A stretch of DNA of 64,000 nucleotides from NCBI GenBank assembly GCA_025200525.1, contig CM045770.1, positions 119,513,429-119,577,428 on the forward strand, written 5' to 3'. This document shows positions 12,338-23,694 of this stretch, piece after piece. The notes below the pieces were generated by a model, which was not told the DNA's origin, did no database searches, and saw only the letters and a program-made list of their open reading frames with translations. Both the position numbers and the translations under genes were made by a program. The stretch comes from Camellia lanceoleosa. Taxonomy: Eukaryota > Streptophyta > Magnoliopsida > Ericales > Theaceae. Position 1 is the stretch's first letter; the number at the start of each line of letters is the position of its first letter.

Positions 12338-12484
12338 ACCGGTCGACCGGCCGGTTGACCGGCCGGTCAACCAACCGGTCGCCCCCCCTTCCAGTTCACA
12401 TCGGTCAGTTCAGTGGTCGGTTCAAACAGTTCAGACAGCTTAAAAAAAAAAATTCCTCTGCACCGGTCGACCATCCGGTTGTCC
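12338..12484. repeat. Right subterminal CCGGTYGACC cluster
   Basis: Contains caccggtcgacc, ggccggttgacc, ggccggtcaacc, aaccggtcgcc and a second block caccggtcgaccatccggttg. It mirrors the left cluster in composition and in distance from the TIR. Confidence 0.75.
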
Positions 12485-12765
12485 TGAATGCTATTTGATG
12501 AAGGTGAACCATTGGAGCGGGATGTATCAAATTAAGGAAATCGACAATTTTGTACTCAGATTTGGTGAAATATTAGCTGAACCGTTGGAGATGCTCTTAA
12601 CAAGTCAAGTCGAGTCGAGCCGAGCCGAGCCGAGCCGAGCTGAGCCAAGCCGAACTCGAACCCAGTTCCTTATCAAGCCACGATCGAGCTCAATAAGTAA
12701 ACGTGCCAAGCTCGAGCTCAGCAAAGTTAAGCTCAAATCGATTCGTTTGCAGCCCTAATCATTTT

Positions 12766-13216
12766 TACTTTTGGTTATGACATTTGTGTTTTGGTTGACT
12801 TACTATATTGTTAGTTATAACATATTGTGAGATTGATTATGATCTAAGAATTGTTTGGTTATACCTCATGTGATATTTGGTTATAACTCAATTTTTTTTT
12901 TTGTTATAACTCTCATAATATTGAATTATGTGATTTGTGATAAACAAACTCACAAATAACATAACTTCAATATGATATACATTATTTTGAAGGTGCGTAC
13001 CATAACATTTCCCTTTCTATTCTTATCCTTCTATAATTTTTCTATTGATCTTCTAACTAAATAATATAAAAATTAATAGTAATATATTACAAATAGATAG
13101 GTTGAGCTAAATAAAAACTCTTTATTTCAAATTCAACCCAAAAATTAAGTAGGTCTAAAAATTAAATAGGTCTAAAATATATTTTTCAAATTCTAAAAAT
13201 ATCAAGCTGAATTAGT
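12766..13216. other. AT-rich spacer
   Basis: No gene. Repeats of 'ttggttataac' and 'gttataact' occur in 12770-12960. Confidence 0.5.
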
Positions 13217-13219
13217 TGA

Positions 13220-13921
13220 CACTACGCCAAAAATCAGCATTAACAGCGGTTTTTTTAACGGCGGTAACGAAAATCGCCGTTAAAAATACTATTAACGGCG
13301 GTTTTCTTTCCCACCGTTAATAGTACTTTTAACGGCGGTATCATATCACGTTAAAAAAACCGTCACTAAAAGTGTCTTTAACGACAGTAATGAAATCCAC
13401 TTTTAACGGCGGTAACGAACCGCCGTTAATGCCCACTTTTAACGGCGGTAAAAAATCGCCGCTAATGCCCAACCATTACCGCTGTTAATGTCGGCGGTCT
13501 TTGCCGGCGAAACTCCGGCGTGCTCCGGCGACACTCCGGCGAGCTCCGGCGAAACCATCTACAATAAAGTAAAAGTAATGTTTAAATATTTATTTAGGTA
13601 ATATATTTCATGAAGAGTGGCTGTGGCAAAGTGGTTGGTGTGGGTGGATGAGAGGTCTTGGGTTCAAAACTTGGGGAGTGCAAGAAGAAAGAATTATTTT
13701 TGAAAAATTCGAACCTATTTACGGCGGTAAAAAACCGCCGTTTTTAGTCGACTTTTAACGACGGTAATTTGCCTTTTTACGACGGTTTTACTTTTTCCGA
13801 CATGTGCATAAACGGCGGTAACGAAACCGCCGTTAAAACCGCCGTTAAAGGCTTTAACGGCGGTTTTACAGCCTTTAACAGCGGTAAAAAACCGCCGCTA
13901 AAGCCCAATTTTGGCGTAGTG
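13220..13921. mobile_element. Non-autonomous CACTA (En/Spm) element, 702 bp
   Basis: The termini CACTACGCCAAAAAT (13220) and ATTTTGGCGTAGTG (to 13921) are inverted repeats starting CACTA. TSD TGA lies at 13217-13219 and 13922-13924. Both ends carry dense subterminal repeats of 'aacggcggtaa' in both orientations, the usual binding-site architecture of CACTA elements. No transposase is present. The centre has three 'ctccggcgaaact' units and a pol III-like module. Confidence 0.92.
13624..13671 (+). promoter_or_regulatory. tRNA-like pol III A/B box module inside the CACTA element
   Basis: TGGCAAAGTGG (13624-13634) fits the A-box consensus TRGCNNARTGG. GGTTCAAAACT (13661-13671) fits the B box GGTTCRANNCC with one mismatch, 26 bases downstream. 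The sequence does not fold as a full tRNA. It is either a SINE remnant or a tRNA-derived piece. Confidence 0.5.
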
Positions 13922-13924
13922 TGA

Positions 13925-16375
13925 ATTGAGCAGACCATTGGGCTCATGGCCATCCCTACTCCCAGCCAAGTCCTTGGACACGGAGGCTTCGATATGAGAC
14001 CCACCAACTACCAGACCCAGGTACCTCTTGAGGAGTTCTTAGCTGATGTAGGTGCAAGATGCGGTGGTATTTTATCAGCATTGGATTGGTGTGTGGTCTT
14101 ATGAATGAATAGTAATACCTAAGGTTAGGTATAGGATTATTCAAACTACACAATCCGCCCAATCCGAATCAATCCGTATACAAATGGACGGATTTGCAGA
14201 CACAATGTGGGTGGATGCAATTTGAAATATGGCATAATTGTGGATTGCAGGTTTAACCCGCACCTGCAAGAACCCACCGGCACTTAAACTTTTTTTTATT
14301 AAAAAAAAAAAAAAAAACTGGACCGTTATTATTTTATTATTACATTTGAATGAATGTATAAGTTGATGAAATATTACTTTTAGGTAAGCTTAGTATTTTG
14401 AATTATTTTATTTTAATTGTATTGTTGGATAGTAGATAGTAAATGAGATTGATGATCTAATTTAAGATTTTGAAAAATATACTTATATTAGTTTGTGATT
14501 TGATTTAAAAGTTTAAGATTTTAAATGATTTATTTGTATTAAGAATTGATTTTGTTGTGTTTTTAATATTATAAATTTTAATTCATTAATTATTAATGTT
14601 AGAACATTTTAGAAAATGAAGAGAAAGAGCCCAAAATAAATATTTACAAAATAAAAAAAAATACTCTAAAATAATTTTTTTTTAAAAAAAGTTGAATCCA
14701 CAAATTACTTGCAATCACCAACATATCCACAAATTCTATCCCCCACAAACTACGACCTACACTGCAGGCAATTATAAATTGAATTTTTCCTAACAAAACA
14801 AAACACACAACACCCCAAAAAAAAAAAAACAAAAAAACAAAAAAATTCCACTAGTACAGGGCAGGGCCAAACTAACTGGAATGGGATAGGTGCATCACGT
14901 GGGCCTTGATCACATTATAATTTCTCGTGCCTGCATATGCCTTCACGGGCTTGGATGGTTTTTGTGGACTGGAGGTGTTGCTGGGTTCCGTGATGGCCCA
15001 CACACGCTGATTTCGATAATTTAAATAATTTATTTTATTTATATATGTCATTTATAAAAAAAAAAATTAAATTAAATTAATCTGACAAATATATTTGTAT
15101 GTTTTGATAATATTTTCTTATAAAAATTAGACAATAATGATAATTTTAAAAATAAATCATTTAATTTTTATTTTTATTTTTTTTGTGAAAAATCTCGTAA
15201 AATTATGAAATATGATTATTAGGTCAATTTGATTTTTTCATAAATAATCTAAATACATAATTAAACAAAATAAATTATATTAAAATAAAACTCATAATAA
15301 ACCCTACAAATTTAACACCTCTCATAAATGAATGGAAAAAAGGCCATACTTATTATCTTTTTATTTTATTTGAGTCACATTATTTCTTTATCTTTTTACA
15401 CATCCTTTTTTTTTTTAAATAAAAAATTACTAAAATAATATATTTCCAAACAACATTTGAATGCTAAAAAAAATTCCTGAGATATGAAAACCCTTGTCCC
15501 AAAGTAAATTGGAAGAGGATGGTCCACTCATATCTATTTTATATTAAAAAGTGGGAAAGTATTTGAATGTGTAAGGTGCATACCATATGTACTTGCATAA
15601 AGTTTTACAAATATATGTAAATTACTTCACAAAATCACGTATATTCTCACAAATATACGTAAGTTGTGATTTCTCAAATTTTATGGGTTAACTTACGTAT
15701 ATTTATGAAAATTTACGCGATTTTATAAGATAATTTATGTATATTTTTTAGAACTTATGCAAGTGCATATGGTATCCACTTGCACACTTAAAAATTTCCT
15801 TAAAAAATGTTGCTTATTTTGTTTTGACTAATTTTATCTTTTTCTCTAACTAAAAAAATAAAAATAAATAAACTAATAAAAGCCAAATTATTTGGCAATG
15901 TAATCAGTTTTTTAGCCTTTTTGTTGTAAAATTATTTTTTTAACCTTTATTAACTCAGAAGAATTTGTGAAATGTCTACTGGGTATTCAACAATAAATTA
16001 GGATAAATTATATTAAACTCTCTTAAAGTTTGAAAACAAAATTAGTTGAGCCCCATACTTTTAATATAAATATATTTGACTCTTATAAAATTTTAATTCA
16101 CATGCCATTTAATTATTTTGTTATCAATAAGTCATATAAATAAAAATAATATTGTCACTTAAATATATAATTTACTTTGTTTATTCCATTTATCTTCATA
16201 CTATGAATGCTTTAGTCTTGCCATAAAAATAAAAAATAAAAAAATCGATATAATTATACAAAATTTATTATATTGTTGATAAATTTTAGAGGGGGTCATG
16301 GTAGTGTGCACACATAAAATTGTTATCTTACCTTCTAGTATTTTTGTCATAATTTTAATTTAACTTTTGTTACTA
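13925..16375. other. Repeat-rich spacer without genes
   Basis: 14160-14285 resembles the end of a hAT-like miniature element (aatccg, ggacggatt, cccgcacc). The rest is AT-rich with long T/A runs. 15560-15790 contains an imperfect inverted repeat around 'gtaaattacttcacaaaatcacgtat / acgcgattttataagataatttatgt'. No coding sequence recognised. Confidence 0.45.
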
Positions 16376-16378
16376 TTA

Positions 16379-16841
16379 GAACATTTTTAACGGTGTATCA
16401 ATTTTTTCATCAAAATTAAGTAAAAAATTAAGTAAAAGCTTCCTTTGATATCAAGTGCTCCAACGAAGGATTTTGGAGTTTCATCAGAACACCGGTCGAC
16501 CGAGCAGACGTCCGACTAGTCGACCGACCAATGTAATTTTTTTTTTTTTTTTGCCTTGAGATGGTCAAACGGGCAAACGACCGGACAGTCAATAGGCTAA
16601 TGTAACTTTTTCACAAATTTTTGTTTTGAGGTGGTCATTCGAGAGGACATGCGAGGGACATCTGGCAACGACTATAAACAGTGATTTAATGAAAGGCATA
16701 ATGGTCCTCAATTTGATGAAAGAAAAGTGAAATCATGGATTTAATACCTATTTGATAAAACTGTTGGAGCAAAAAAAAAAGAAGTCGTATTTCACTAAAT
16801 TCAAATTTGATGATAAATCTAAGTAACTATTGGAGATTGTC
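16379..16841. mobile_element. Harbinger-derived MITE, 463 bp
   Basis: TIRs GAACATTTTTAACGGT (left) and, read inward from the right, GACAATCTCCAATAGTTA correspond to the ends of the large Harbinger element. TSD TTA lies at 16376-16378 and 16842-16844. It contains a caccggtcgaccgagcag block like the subterminal clusters. No coding sequence. Confidence 0.8.
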
Positions 16842-16844
16842 TTA

Positions 16845-19719
16845 GAATCTACTCAGACTTAGGTCTTATTTGATGTCAAACTAATATAGTTAAAACGTCA
16901 AAAGTTAAAAAGGTTAAATATTCAATTTCATTCTTTCTATTTTTTTTTATTTATAAGTTTCTGTTTTTTTATAAAAAGCAAAAAATTATTTAAAAAGTAA
17001 ATTCTAAACAAACCCTTATATCTAAGAGGAAAGGAAAAAGGGATCACTCACCAATGCTTCACAAGAGATTTGAATTCACAACCTCAGCTATGAGACTTGA
17101 AAAAAATACCAGTGCAGTACAAAATCATGAATATATATATATTTTTTTTTATTAAAAAAAAAGGACTCTATATGGAGGTATCGTAATATTTATGGATCCT
17201 AGTTTTGGGATAATTGATTGTAACTCAGATTTAGTTCAACTCAAAGGAAGGACTCACTATCGAGACAAGAGAGGAATGAACCAACTCTCGCTATAAGAGT
17301 TTTGGAAACTAAATGTTTTGATCTCTAAAAGTGAAAATTTTGTTGCAAAAGATATTTAGGGACCAATTTCTATCATCATGAGGATAGTTGCTAAAAGGTC
17401 ATTTCGAAAAGTCAAAAACAAAACTTTTAACGACAAAATTTTAAAAATGTCACTAATAAATTAACTTTTTGAGACAAAATAATTTGGTCTCAAAATGGTT
17501 TATTTTTTTAGACATAAATTTGGTCCAAAAAATATAATAATTCATTACTAATATTTAACTTTCGTTGCTACATTTTTCACAACAAAAGTATTTGATTCCT
17601 AAAAAATAATGAAAAATGATTTGTGGCACTAAAAAGTTGGGCACTAATGTCCCTAATTTCTATTTTGGGTAACTGTTTTGTTTTGTTTTTTTTTTTTTTT
17701 TTTTTTTTTGCCTTATATGAAAATTAGGAATATTAATGTCTAATTTTTTAGTGCCACAAATCAAAATCCAAAAATAATTTTAATCTCTAAAACTTTAATT
17801 ATTTTATAGTGGCTCAACACAAAAGGTAAAATCACAAGTGAAGTACAACACAATCAGCTTCAACATTTGAAAAACGGGCCGCAAATCGCATCTTCCAAGA
17901 ATCAGGATCTCTCACCTATGTTTAAGGAATGCATCTTTCCACTCCACCAACCCCGGTGGTCAAGATCATGAATATCTAAAAAACTTAAGGAAAATGATTG
18001 AGTGCTCGAATGTTCAGGGTCGAATCTAGCTTGAAATTAAAAATTTTCCCTCTTCTCGATCTCGATCTCTTCCCCTCTTACCAGTTCACTCTCGCCTCTC
18101 TCACCTCTCTCACTTGTCCATTGGTTCGTCTTTCATCTCTTTGTCTGTTCATCTCAAAAAAACATACAAAACCTAAGAAACAAACTGCTTCACATACCAA
18201 TAGAGAAGAAACAAACTGATTCACATACCCACAGTTAAAAGGCCAATCGAGAAATTACAAACAAACCCAAGAAACAGATTGCAAAGAAACAAACCCTTTT
18301 TTTTTCTGGATCTGAAAAAAAAAATTAAAAAAATTGTTGATGAAGATGTGTTCATGAAGATCCAGATCTGAAGGTAGGAAGATCAGATATTTTTTTTGAT
18401 CGGCCAGATCTGAAGGTAAAGGAAAAAAAAAATATTAGCTGATCTGATCTTTGTTCTATATGTTGTTGATGATGATGATCTGTTCTCTTCCTCTTCTTCT
18501 TCTCTTTGGCTTCTCCTCTATCTAATTTTTGAATTTACACTGAAATGGCTTCTTCTCTTCATCAAAACGAACCAATCTTTGTTGAAAATGGCTTCTTCTC
18601 TTCGGCTTCGGAAAGAATGAAAAAAAAAAAAAAAATGGAAATATCAAAACGATGTCGTTTTGATATTTCGGGCCACTCGAGCCACAGCAAGTTCGAGCTA
18701 CTAATCGGAATCGAAAACTTAAAAAGCAACCTTTTTGACCGACCGACCAAACCATATATTCTCTTAAAGCAATGTTTTTAAACCTGGATCAGACCGACTC
18801 GTTCAATTTATGGAACTGTCGATCGGTCTAAGTTTCGGTCCGGATCAACCATCAAACTCAATTCTCTTCTAAAACCAGTTTATTTTTTGAAAATTACTCT
18901 AAATTACAGTCGAACCAGTTAACCGGTCAACCCGACACCAGTTCGAGCAAATCAGCCAAGTCCATGCATGGCTTCAAAATGTAAAATGTTACATTAAAAT
19001 GCTTATAGTGAGAGTTAGGGGTTGTTTGGATAGAGCTACAAAAGTGTTCTTTTTATCTTTTTTAAGTCACATCACCGTTTTATTTTTTTACATATTTTTT
19101 CGTAAAAAGTTAAAAAGTACATTTATTTAGAGCTACAAAAACCTTTTCTTATAGTTTAAAAAGATAAAATAAAAAAACTTAATTTTTAAACAAATGTTAA
19201 GCATGGCAAATACAACAATGGGTTATTTTAAAAAGGTCATATAAAATAAATATTATAAATATATATATATTTTTTATTTTGTATGTAATGTCTATCACAT
19301 TATTAAAATGATATTGTTATTTTAGATTTTAAAGTTTCACAGAGTATCTTCATTTGATATGTCAAATTCAATACAACTGTCTAACAATTTTATTTTGGCA
19401 TATGAAACGAATTCCAATCGGTGTGCTAAAAGTTGACATGGCTTCTAACATCACTCCTTAATGTTAATTTTGACATGATAATCACTTTTTTTTTTAATTA
19501 TTTTTTCATTTTTTATTATTGAACAGAGACATGAAAATTACTTCATGTCTTTTGTTTTTTTTCTTCAAATAAAAGAAGACTAATGGTATACCAAAAAGTT
19601 CAAATTTAAAAAATGATAAAATAATAAATTTGATATATTGGATACAGAGTTTTTATGTCAAATTGACATATGCCAAGTTGTCATCTAAATTTAATTTTAA
19701 AAGTTTAGATAGAGATACT
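16845..19719. other. Repeat-rich spacer without convincing genes
   Basis: 17310-17830 has inverted 'ttttgagac / gtctcaaaa'-like units resembling decayed CACTA subterminal repeats, and a T run at 17680-17710. 17990-18520 is CT-rich and gene-leader-like but no open frame is recognisable. 18780-18960 holds accgg/ggtcaacc motifs like a decayed Harbinger MITE end. Confidence 0.4.
18639..18668. repeat. Perfect 14-bp-arm palindrome
   Basis: Arms AAATATCAAAACGA and TCGTTTTGATATTT are separated by TG, giving a 30-bp near-perfect palindrome beside an A run. It may form a hairpin or be a centre of a small foldback repeat. No wider arms are visible. Confidence 0.8.
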
Positions 19720-19727
19720 CTTATTAT

Positions 19728-20598
19728 TAGAGGAGCAGCGGATATACCGATCCGCTCAAACCAACTAAACCAAACCGATCTGTTATATTTTGGAGAGATG
19801 CGTGATGAACGGACGGTTGCAGATTGATTTTTTTCAATCTGCCTAGTTTTGGATAGATGGCAGATTTAATATTCATTTGATCGCAACCGAACCGTCAAAC
19901 CGCGAGCACCCCTAATAATTTGTAAGATTTTGTGTTTTCAATTTGTTTAAATATTTTGTTTGTGTTTTCAATTAAAAAATAGTTTAAATATTCTATTGAA
20001 TATATTCTATTGAAAAAGAGTTTTCAACTTGAATATATTTTTTGAATTGAAAAAAATAAATGTATTATTTATCTATATTTTTTGGTTTTTAAATCTAACT
20101 CTAAAAATAATAAATAAAAAAGATGATATATACTGGTTGATTTTTGTTTTCAAAAACAATAGATGTAATAATACAGAGATATACAATCTCTATTACTGTT
20201 TTGTTCATGGTTTTGGTGGTTTGAATTGTTTTTATATTTTAAGAAGCACATATTGTAATTCTTTATGTGGATGAGGCATACTATGATTGTAATCTGTGGA
20301 TGATGCATGTAGTAATTGTAATACTTTCTTAAGTTATTGACTGTAATACTCTTTTCTTTTTTTTCTTTTTGATGAAGTGCATAAGTTGAATTATGTTGAA
20401 AATTTATAAAATTTTAAACCATCAAACTAATTCGCATCTATCCGTCAATCTACCAATCCGCTTGATACACATCCGCTGGATTGTTGAACGGATGCAAATT
20501 GATTTTCTCTAATCCACCAATCTAGCGGACGGATGACGAATTGAAAGTTCCGTGGTCGTAACCGATCCGCAACCGCAACCGATCAGCGCCCATCCCTA
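19728..20598. mobile_element. hAT-like non-autonomous element, about 871 bp
   Basis: The left end TAGAGGAGCAGCGGAT pairs with a right end reading inward TAGGGATGGGCGCTGAT. Both continue into gatccg/cggatcggtt motifs. Flanking 8-mers CTTATTAT (19720-19727) and CTTACTAT (20599-20606) match at 7 of 8. No transposase frame. An internal gagcacccctaat near 19905 could be the end of a second copy. Confidence 0.6.
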
Positions 20599-20800
20599 CT
20601 TACTATATAACACATCAGTTAATAAAAAAAAATTTGTAAAATTATTAGTTTGTAGAATATTTTTTATTTAAAAAATATTCAACAACAATACGATTGCTAT
20701 TATGCATATTCGTTTGTCATAAGTTTTAGCAACTTGGCTGCCAATTTACCACATTGACTTGCCGGCCCGGCCAATCCTCAGTGAAATAAAAGATAGGTAA

Positions 20801-21264
20801 GAGCATCTCTAACGGTAAACTAATTTTTTCATTAAATTTGAGTAAAAAAAAGTTAATTTTCTCAATCTGATATGACTTGCTTCAACCGTGCATCAAAAGG
20901 GAAGTGGTCGACCGTTTGGTTGACTGACTGGTCAACCGGTAAGGCCAATTTTTTTTTTATAAATTTTTTTTAAACCGTTTGAACTAGTAATTTGAACCAG
21001 TTCACAGACCAATTTTTGCATGAGCCGGTCAACCGGTTGGTCAACCAGGTGGTCAATCACTTAGTGTAAAATTTTCACAAATTTCTGCTTTAACGGTTAT
21101 ACACAATGAATTGGTGAAAGGAGCAAACCGTCCTCAGTTTAGTGAAACGTTTGATATTTTCTCAATTTGATACCAATTTACTGAAATCATTGAAGCTCCA
21201 AAAAATAACTTTTTTACCTAATTTTAAATCTAATATAAGATTTGATAAATCGTTAGAGATGGCC
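20801..21264. mobile_element. Harbinger-derived MITE, 464 bp
   Basis: TIR GAGCATCTCTAACGGTAAA at the left; read inward from the right GGCCATCTCTAACGATTTA. TSD TAA lies at 20798-20800 and 21265-21267. Inside are gtggtcgaccg, ggtcaaccggtaagg and gccggtcaaccggttgg. Length and layout nearly equal those of the MITE at 16379. Confidence 0.85.
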
Positions 21265-21267
21265 TAA

Positions 21268-23657
21268 TGGATACTTCAAATGGTTTGAAAGTCCTCTTGT
21301 CATTTGTCCACAACCATTATTACCAATCATTTGGCTTCTGTCCATCTGTGTTTAGATTTAATAGATTTATTTTATAATAGATTTTGCAGATCTAACCCGT
21401 TAACGTTTTAAGATTAGTTGATTATAATATTTACGTTAAAAATTAAAATAATTTGGTATTAGTAATAACATATTTTAATTAAATTTGTATTATAAAAACT
21501 TAAGAGTTATTTTTAAATTATATTTGTCATCTATTTTTTTAAAAATAAATATGATTAAAATAGGTAGTTATCAATATTCAAAACTTGTTTGGCTAGAGCT
21601 TTTCTGCTTAAAAAATCACAAAAAGTAAAATAATTTAAATAATTCAATAAGATAAAATATCATACTTAAACCATAATCATTTAACTTTGTTTCTTATAAA
21701 AGTCAAAAAAACTAAAAAAATCAAACAAAACAAAATTTTAATCCTAAGCTAAAATAGTCAAAAAAAAATCAAAAAACTAACTAAGAAAGTTAATTGCCAA
21801 ATGGTAACTCAATTATCTTGATTTTTTACATAAATATTATACCTAACAAGTCTTAGAAAATAAATAATACGGATCATTGAAATTGTCCCAAAATGAGCCT
21901 ATCAAACTAAAATGTTCTCTCAAGTTAAAATGACAATTTGAAAGAAGTCAAATCCTAAAAAAAGTTACAAAATTTAAGAATAATAAGTCCTTTCATACTC
22001 TCATATTATATATAAAATTAATCATTGTTGAGATTATTACAAAACCTCACAAAATCTTATACAAGCGTTTGTTTTAGACAGCACTTAAAATTAAATTAAT
22101 TAAGTAAAATGAAATGAAGTTGTTTGATATTCAAAACTTGTATTGCATAATTTAATAGGTTCCTTTTAAATCTAAGGGCGTTTACTTTTATTTGAAATGG
22201 GATCTCTCTCCCAGCATTAGTCGAAGTGTTCGTAACCGATCCGAATATTTAATTATTAAAAAAAATAAAATAACAAAAATAAGTAGTTACTAACTTATTT
22301 GGGAGTTGTTTAAAATGATCTAAATAAGTATATTTTTTAATTTTTTATGAAAAGATATACAAAAAATAGAAAGGTGATATTACCAAAATAAGTGCATATG
22401 CCAAATAGTGCCTTAATTTGTTGAATGTATAAAATTTTATTATTATTTTTTAAGGTATTTACGCCATAAGTCCGTTTTTTTAATCTTTTGGGCCTAATGG
22501 TCCAAGCTCTAATTTCTTTGGGCCAAAGAATAAAATTTGTCCAAAACAGATACTATCTGTTGAAATCAATACATCTGTCTATCTCTTGAAATCATTTAAT
22601 TTGTCTATCCGTTTAAACTCACTAAGTCTGTTTTTCTATCTACTGAAATTCACCAAACAACTTATCTATTGAAATGTGACACATGTCACCCATTCATCAC
22701 CCTATTTATTTAATATAACACATTTCTCTACCTCACCGCCACCGCCACCGCCACCACCTATTGCCACTAGCGACTTTTCTAGTTTGTCCTTGTCACAAAA
22801 TAAGATATTTTTTTTCTTGAATCTAATGCCTTTTACACAATTTTGGATGAACTTTTAACTATTTTTTTTTCTATTTTTTATATAATATTTTTACTATCAA
22901 ATATTTTCACAACAAATCTTTATTACTTTCACTACAATTACAATTCACCATATAGCCACCAACCCTCAACCATCACCTCCTTACCACTGCCGCCACCACA
23001 ACTATAACTATCACATCCACCACATATACCATCATTATCCGTTTCTTGCCAATATATCTTGACCGCCACTACTACATACACCACCTACACCATCACCCTA
23101 TCATTTCTACCCAAGACCACCATTGCCACCTCTGTATAGCTACCATTACTACCCATCCACTGCCAAAGCACCACTATGCCTCCTCCTCTACCTCCTCCAT
23201 CACGCCCACCATCATTTCTCTATCTCAATTAATCTCCTATCTAACGATGTTGACACCACCATACCACCACCACAATGTCACCACCAAAATATATAAATTA
23301 AAAAAAAAATTAATAATAGTAAAATTTAATTTTTAATTTTAGATTCTTATATCGAATAATTTATTTTAATACAACATTTCAATTTTTATCAAACAACATT
23401 TCAATTTTAAAAAATTAACATTCAATTTTCAAAACTTTATTTTCAAATTTCAGCTTTCAATTTCAATTTCAATTTTATCTAATAGCATTTAACTTTAGAT
23501 TTTTTTTTTTTGTTGGTTGGATCAAACTTAACTTAGATTTGAATGAGGCTTTTCAACAAAATATATTACTCTAAAAAAATTATGCGTCACTTCCACGAAG
23601 AGAAAAATAAATAAATAAATAAATAACTTGTTTAAGTCTTTAATTTATATTAAAAGT

Positions 23658-23694
<37 letters not shown>

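Larger units (their letters stand above)
4729..12596. mobile_element. PIF/Harbinger DNA transposon, 7868 bp, near-complete but decayed
   Basis: Termini: GACCATCTCCAACGGTTAA at 4729 and, read inward on the opposite strand, GAGCATCTCCAACGGTTCA ending at 12596. TSD TTA lies at 4726-4728 and 12597-12599, the 3-bp target typical of PIF/Harbinger. Inside are a Myb/SANT-like ORF1 on plus, a DDE transposase on minus and a third reading frame on minus between them. CCGGTTGACC-type clusters sit near both ends. All three genes carry in-frame stops or frameshifts, so the copy is unlikely to be autonomous now. That Harbinger elements need both a transposase and a Myb-like partner is known for mPing/Ping and the fish Harbinger. 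Confidence 0.92.
4440..12757. mobile_element. hAT-type miniature element (GAGCCGAGC-rich), interrupted by a Harbinger element
   Basis: The left end reads TAGGGCTATAAATAAACCGAG (4440 onward) and the right end reads ATTCGTTTGCAGCCCTA (to 12757), so the termini are TAGGGCT...AGCCCTA. Flanking 8-mers are ATCATATT (4432-4439) and ATCATTTT (12758-12765), 7 of 8 matching, as expected for a hAT-type TSD. Its own sequence is only 4440-4725 plus 12600-12757 and is rich in GAGCCGAGC/GCTCGGCTCGG repeats. The rest is the Harbinger insertion, so the uninterrupted element would be about 450 bp and non-autonomous. Confidence 0.75.

Noticed and set aside
13624..13671. tRNA gene
   Set aside because: A and B boxes fit, but the arms do not form a cloverleaf and the acceptor stem is absent. 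The same holds for 47530-47580.
17040..17130. tRNA-derived SINE on minus (B-box-like gaattcaaatc)
   Set aside because: Only 8 of 11 B-box positions match and no A box or SINE tail is clear.
23046..23336. 96-aa His/Pro-rich open frame
   Set aside because: Low-complexity ACCACCATC sequence without codon-like structure or homologous motif.
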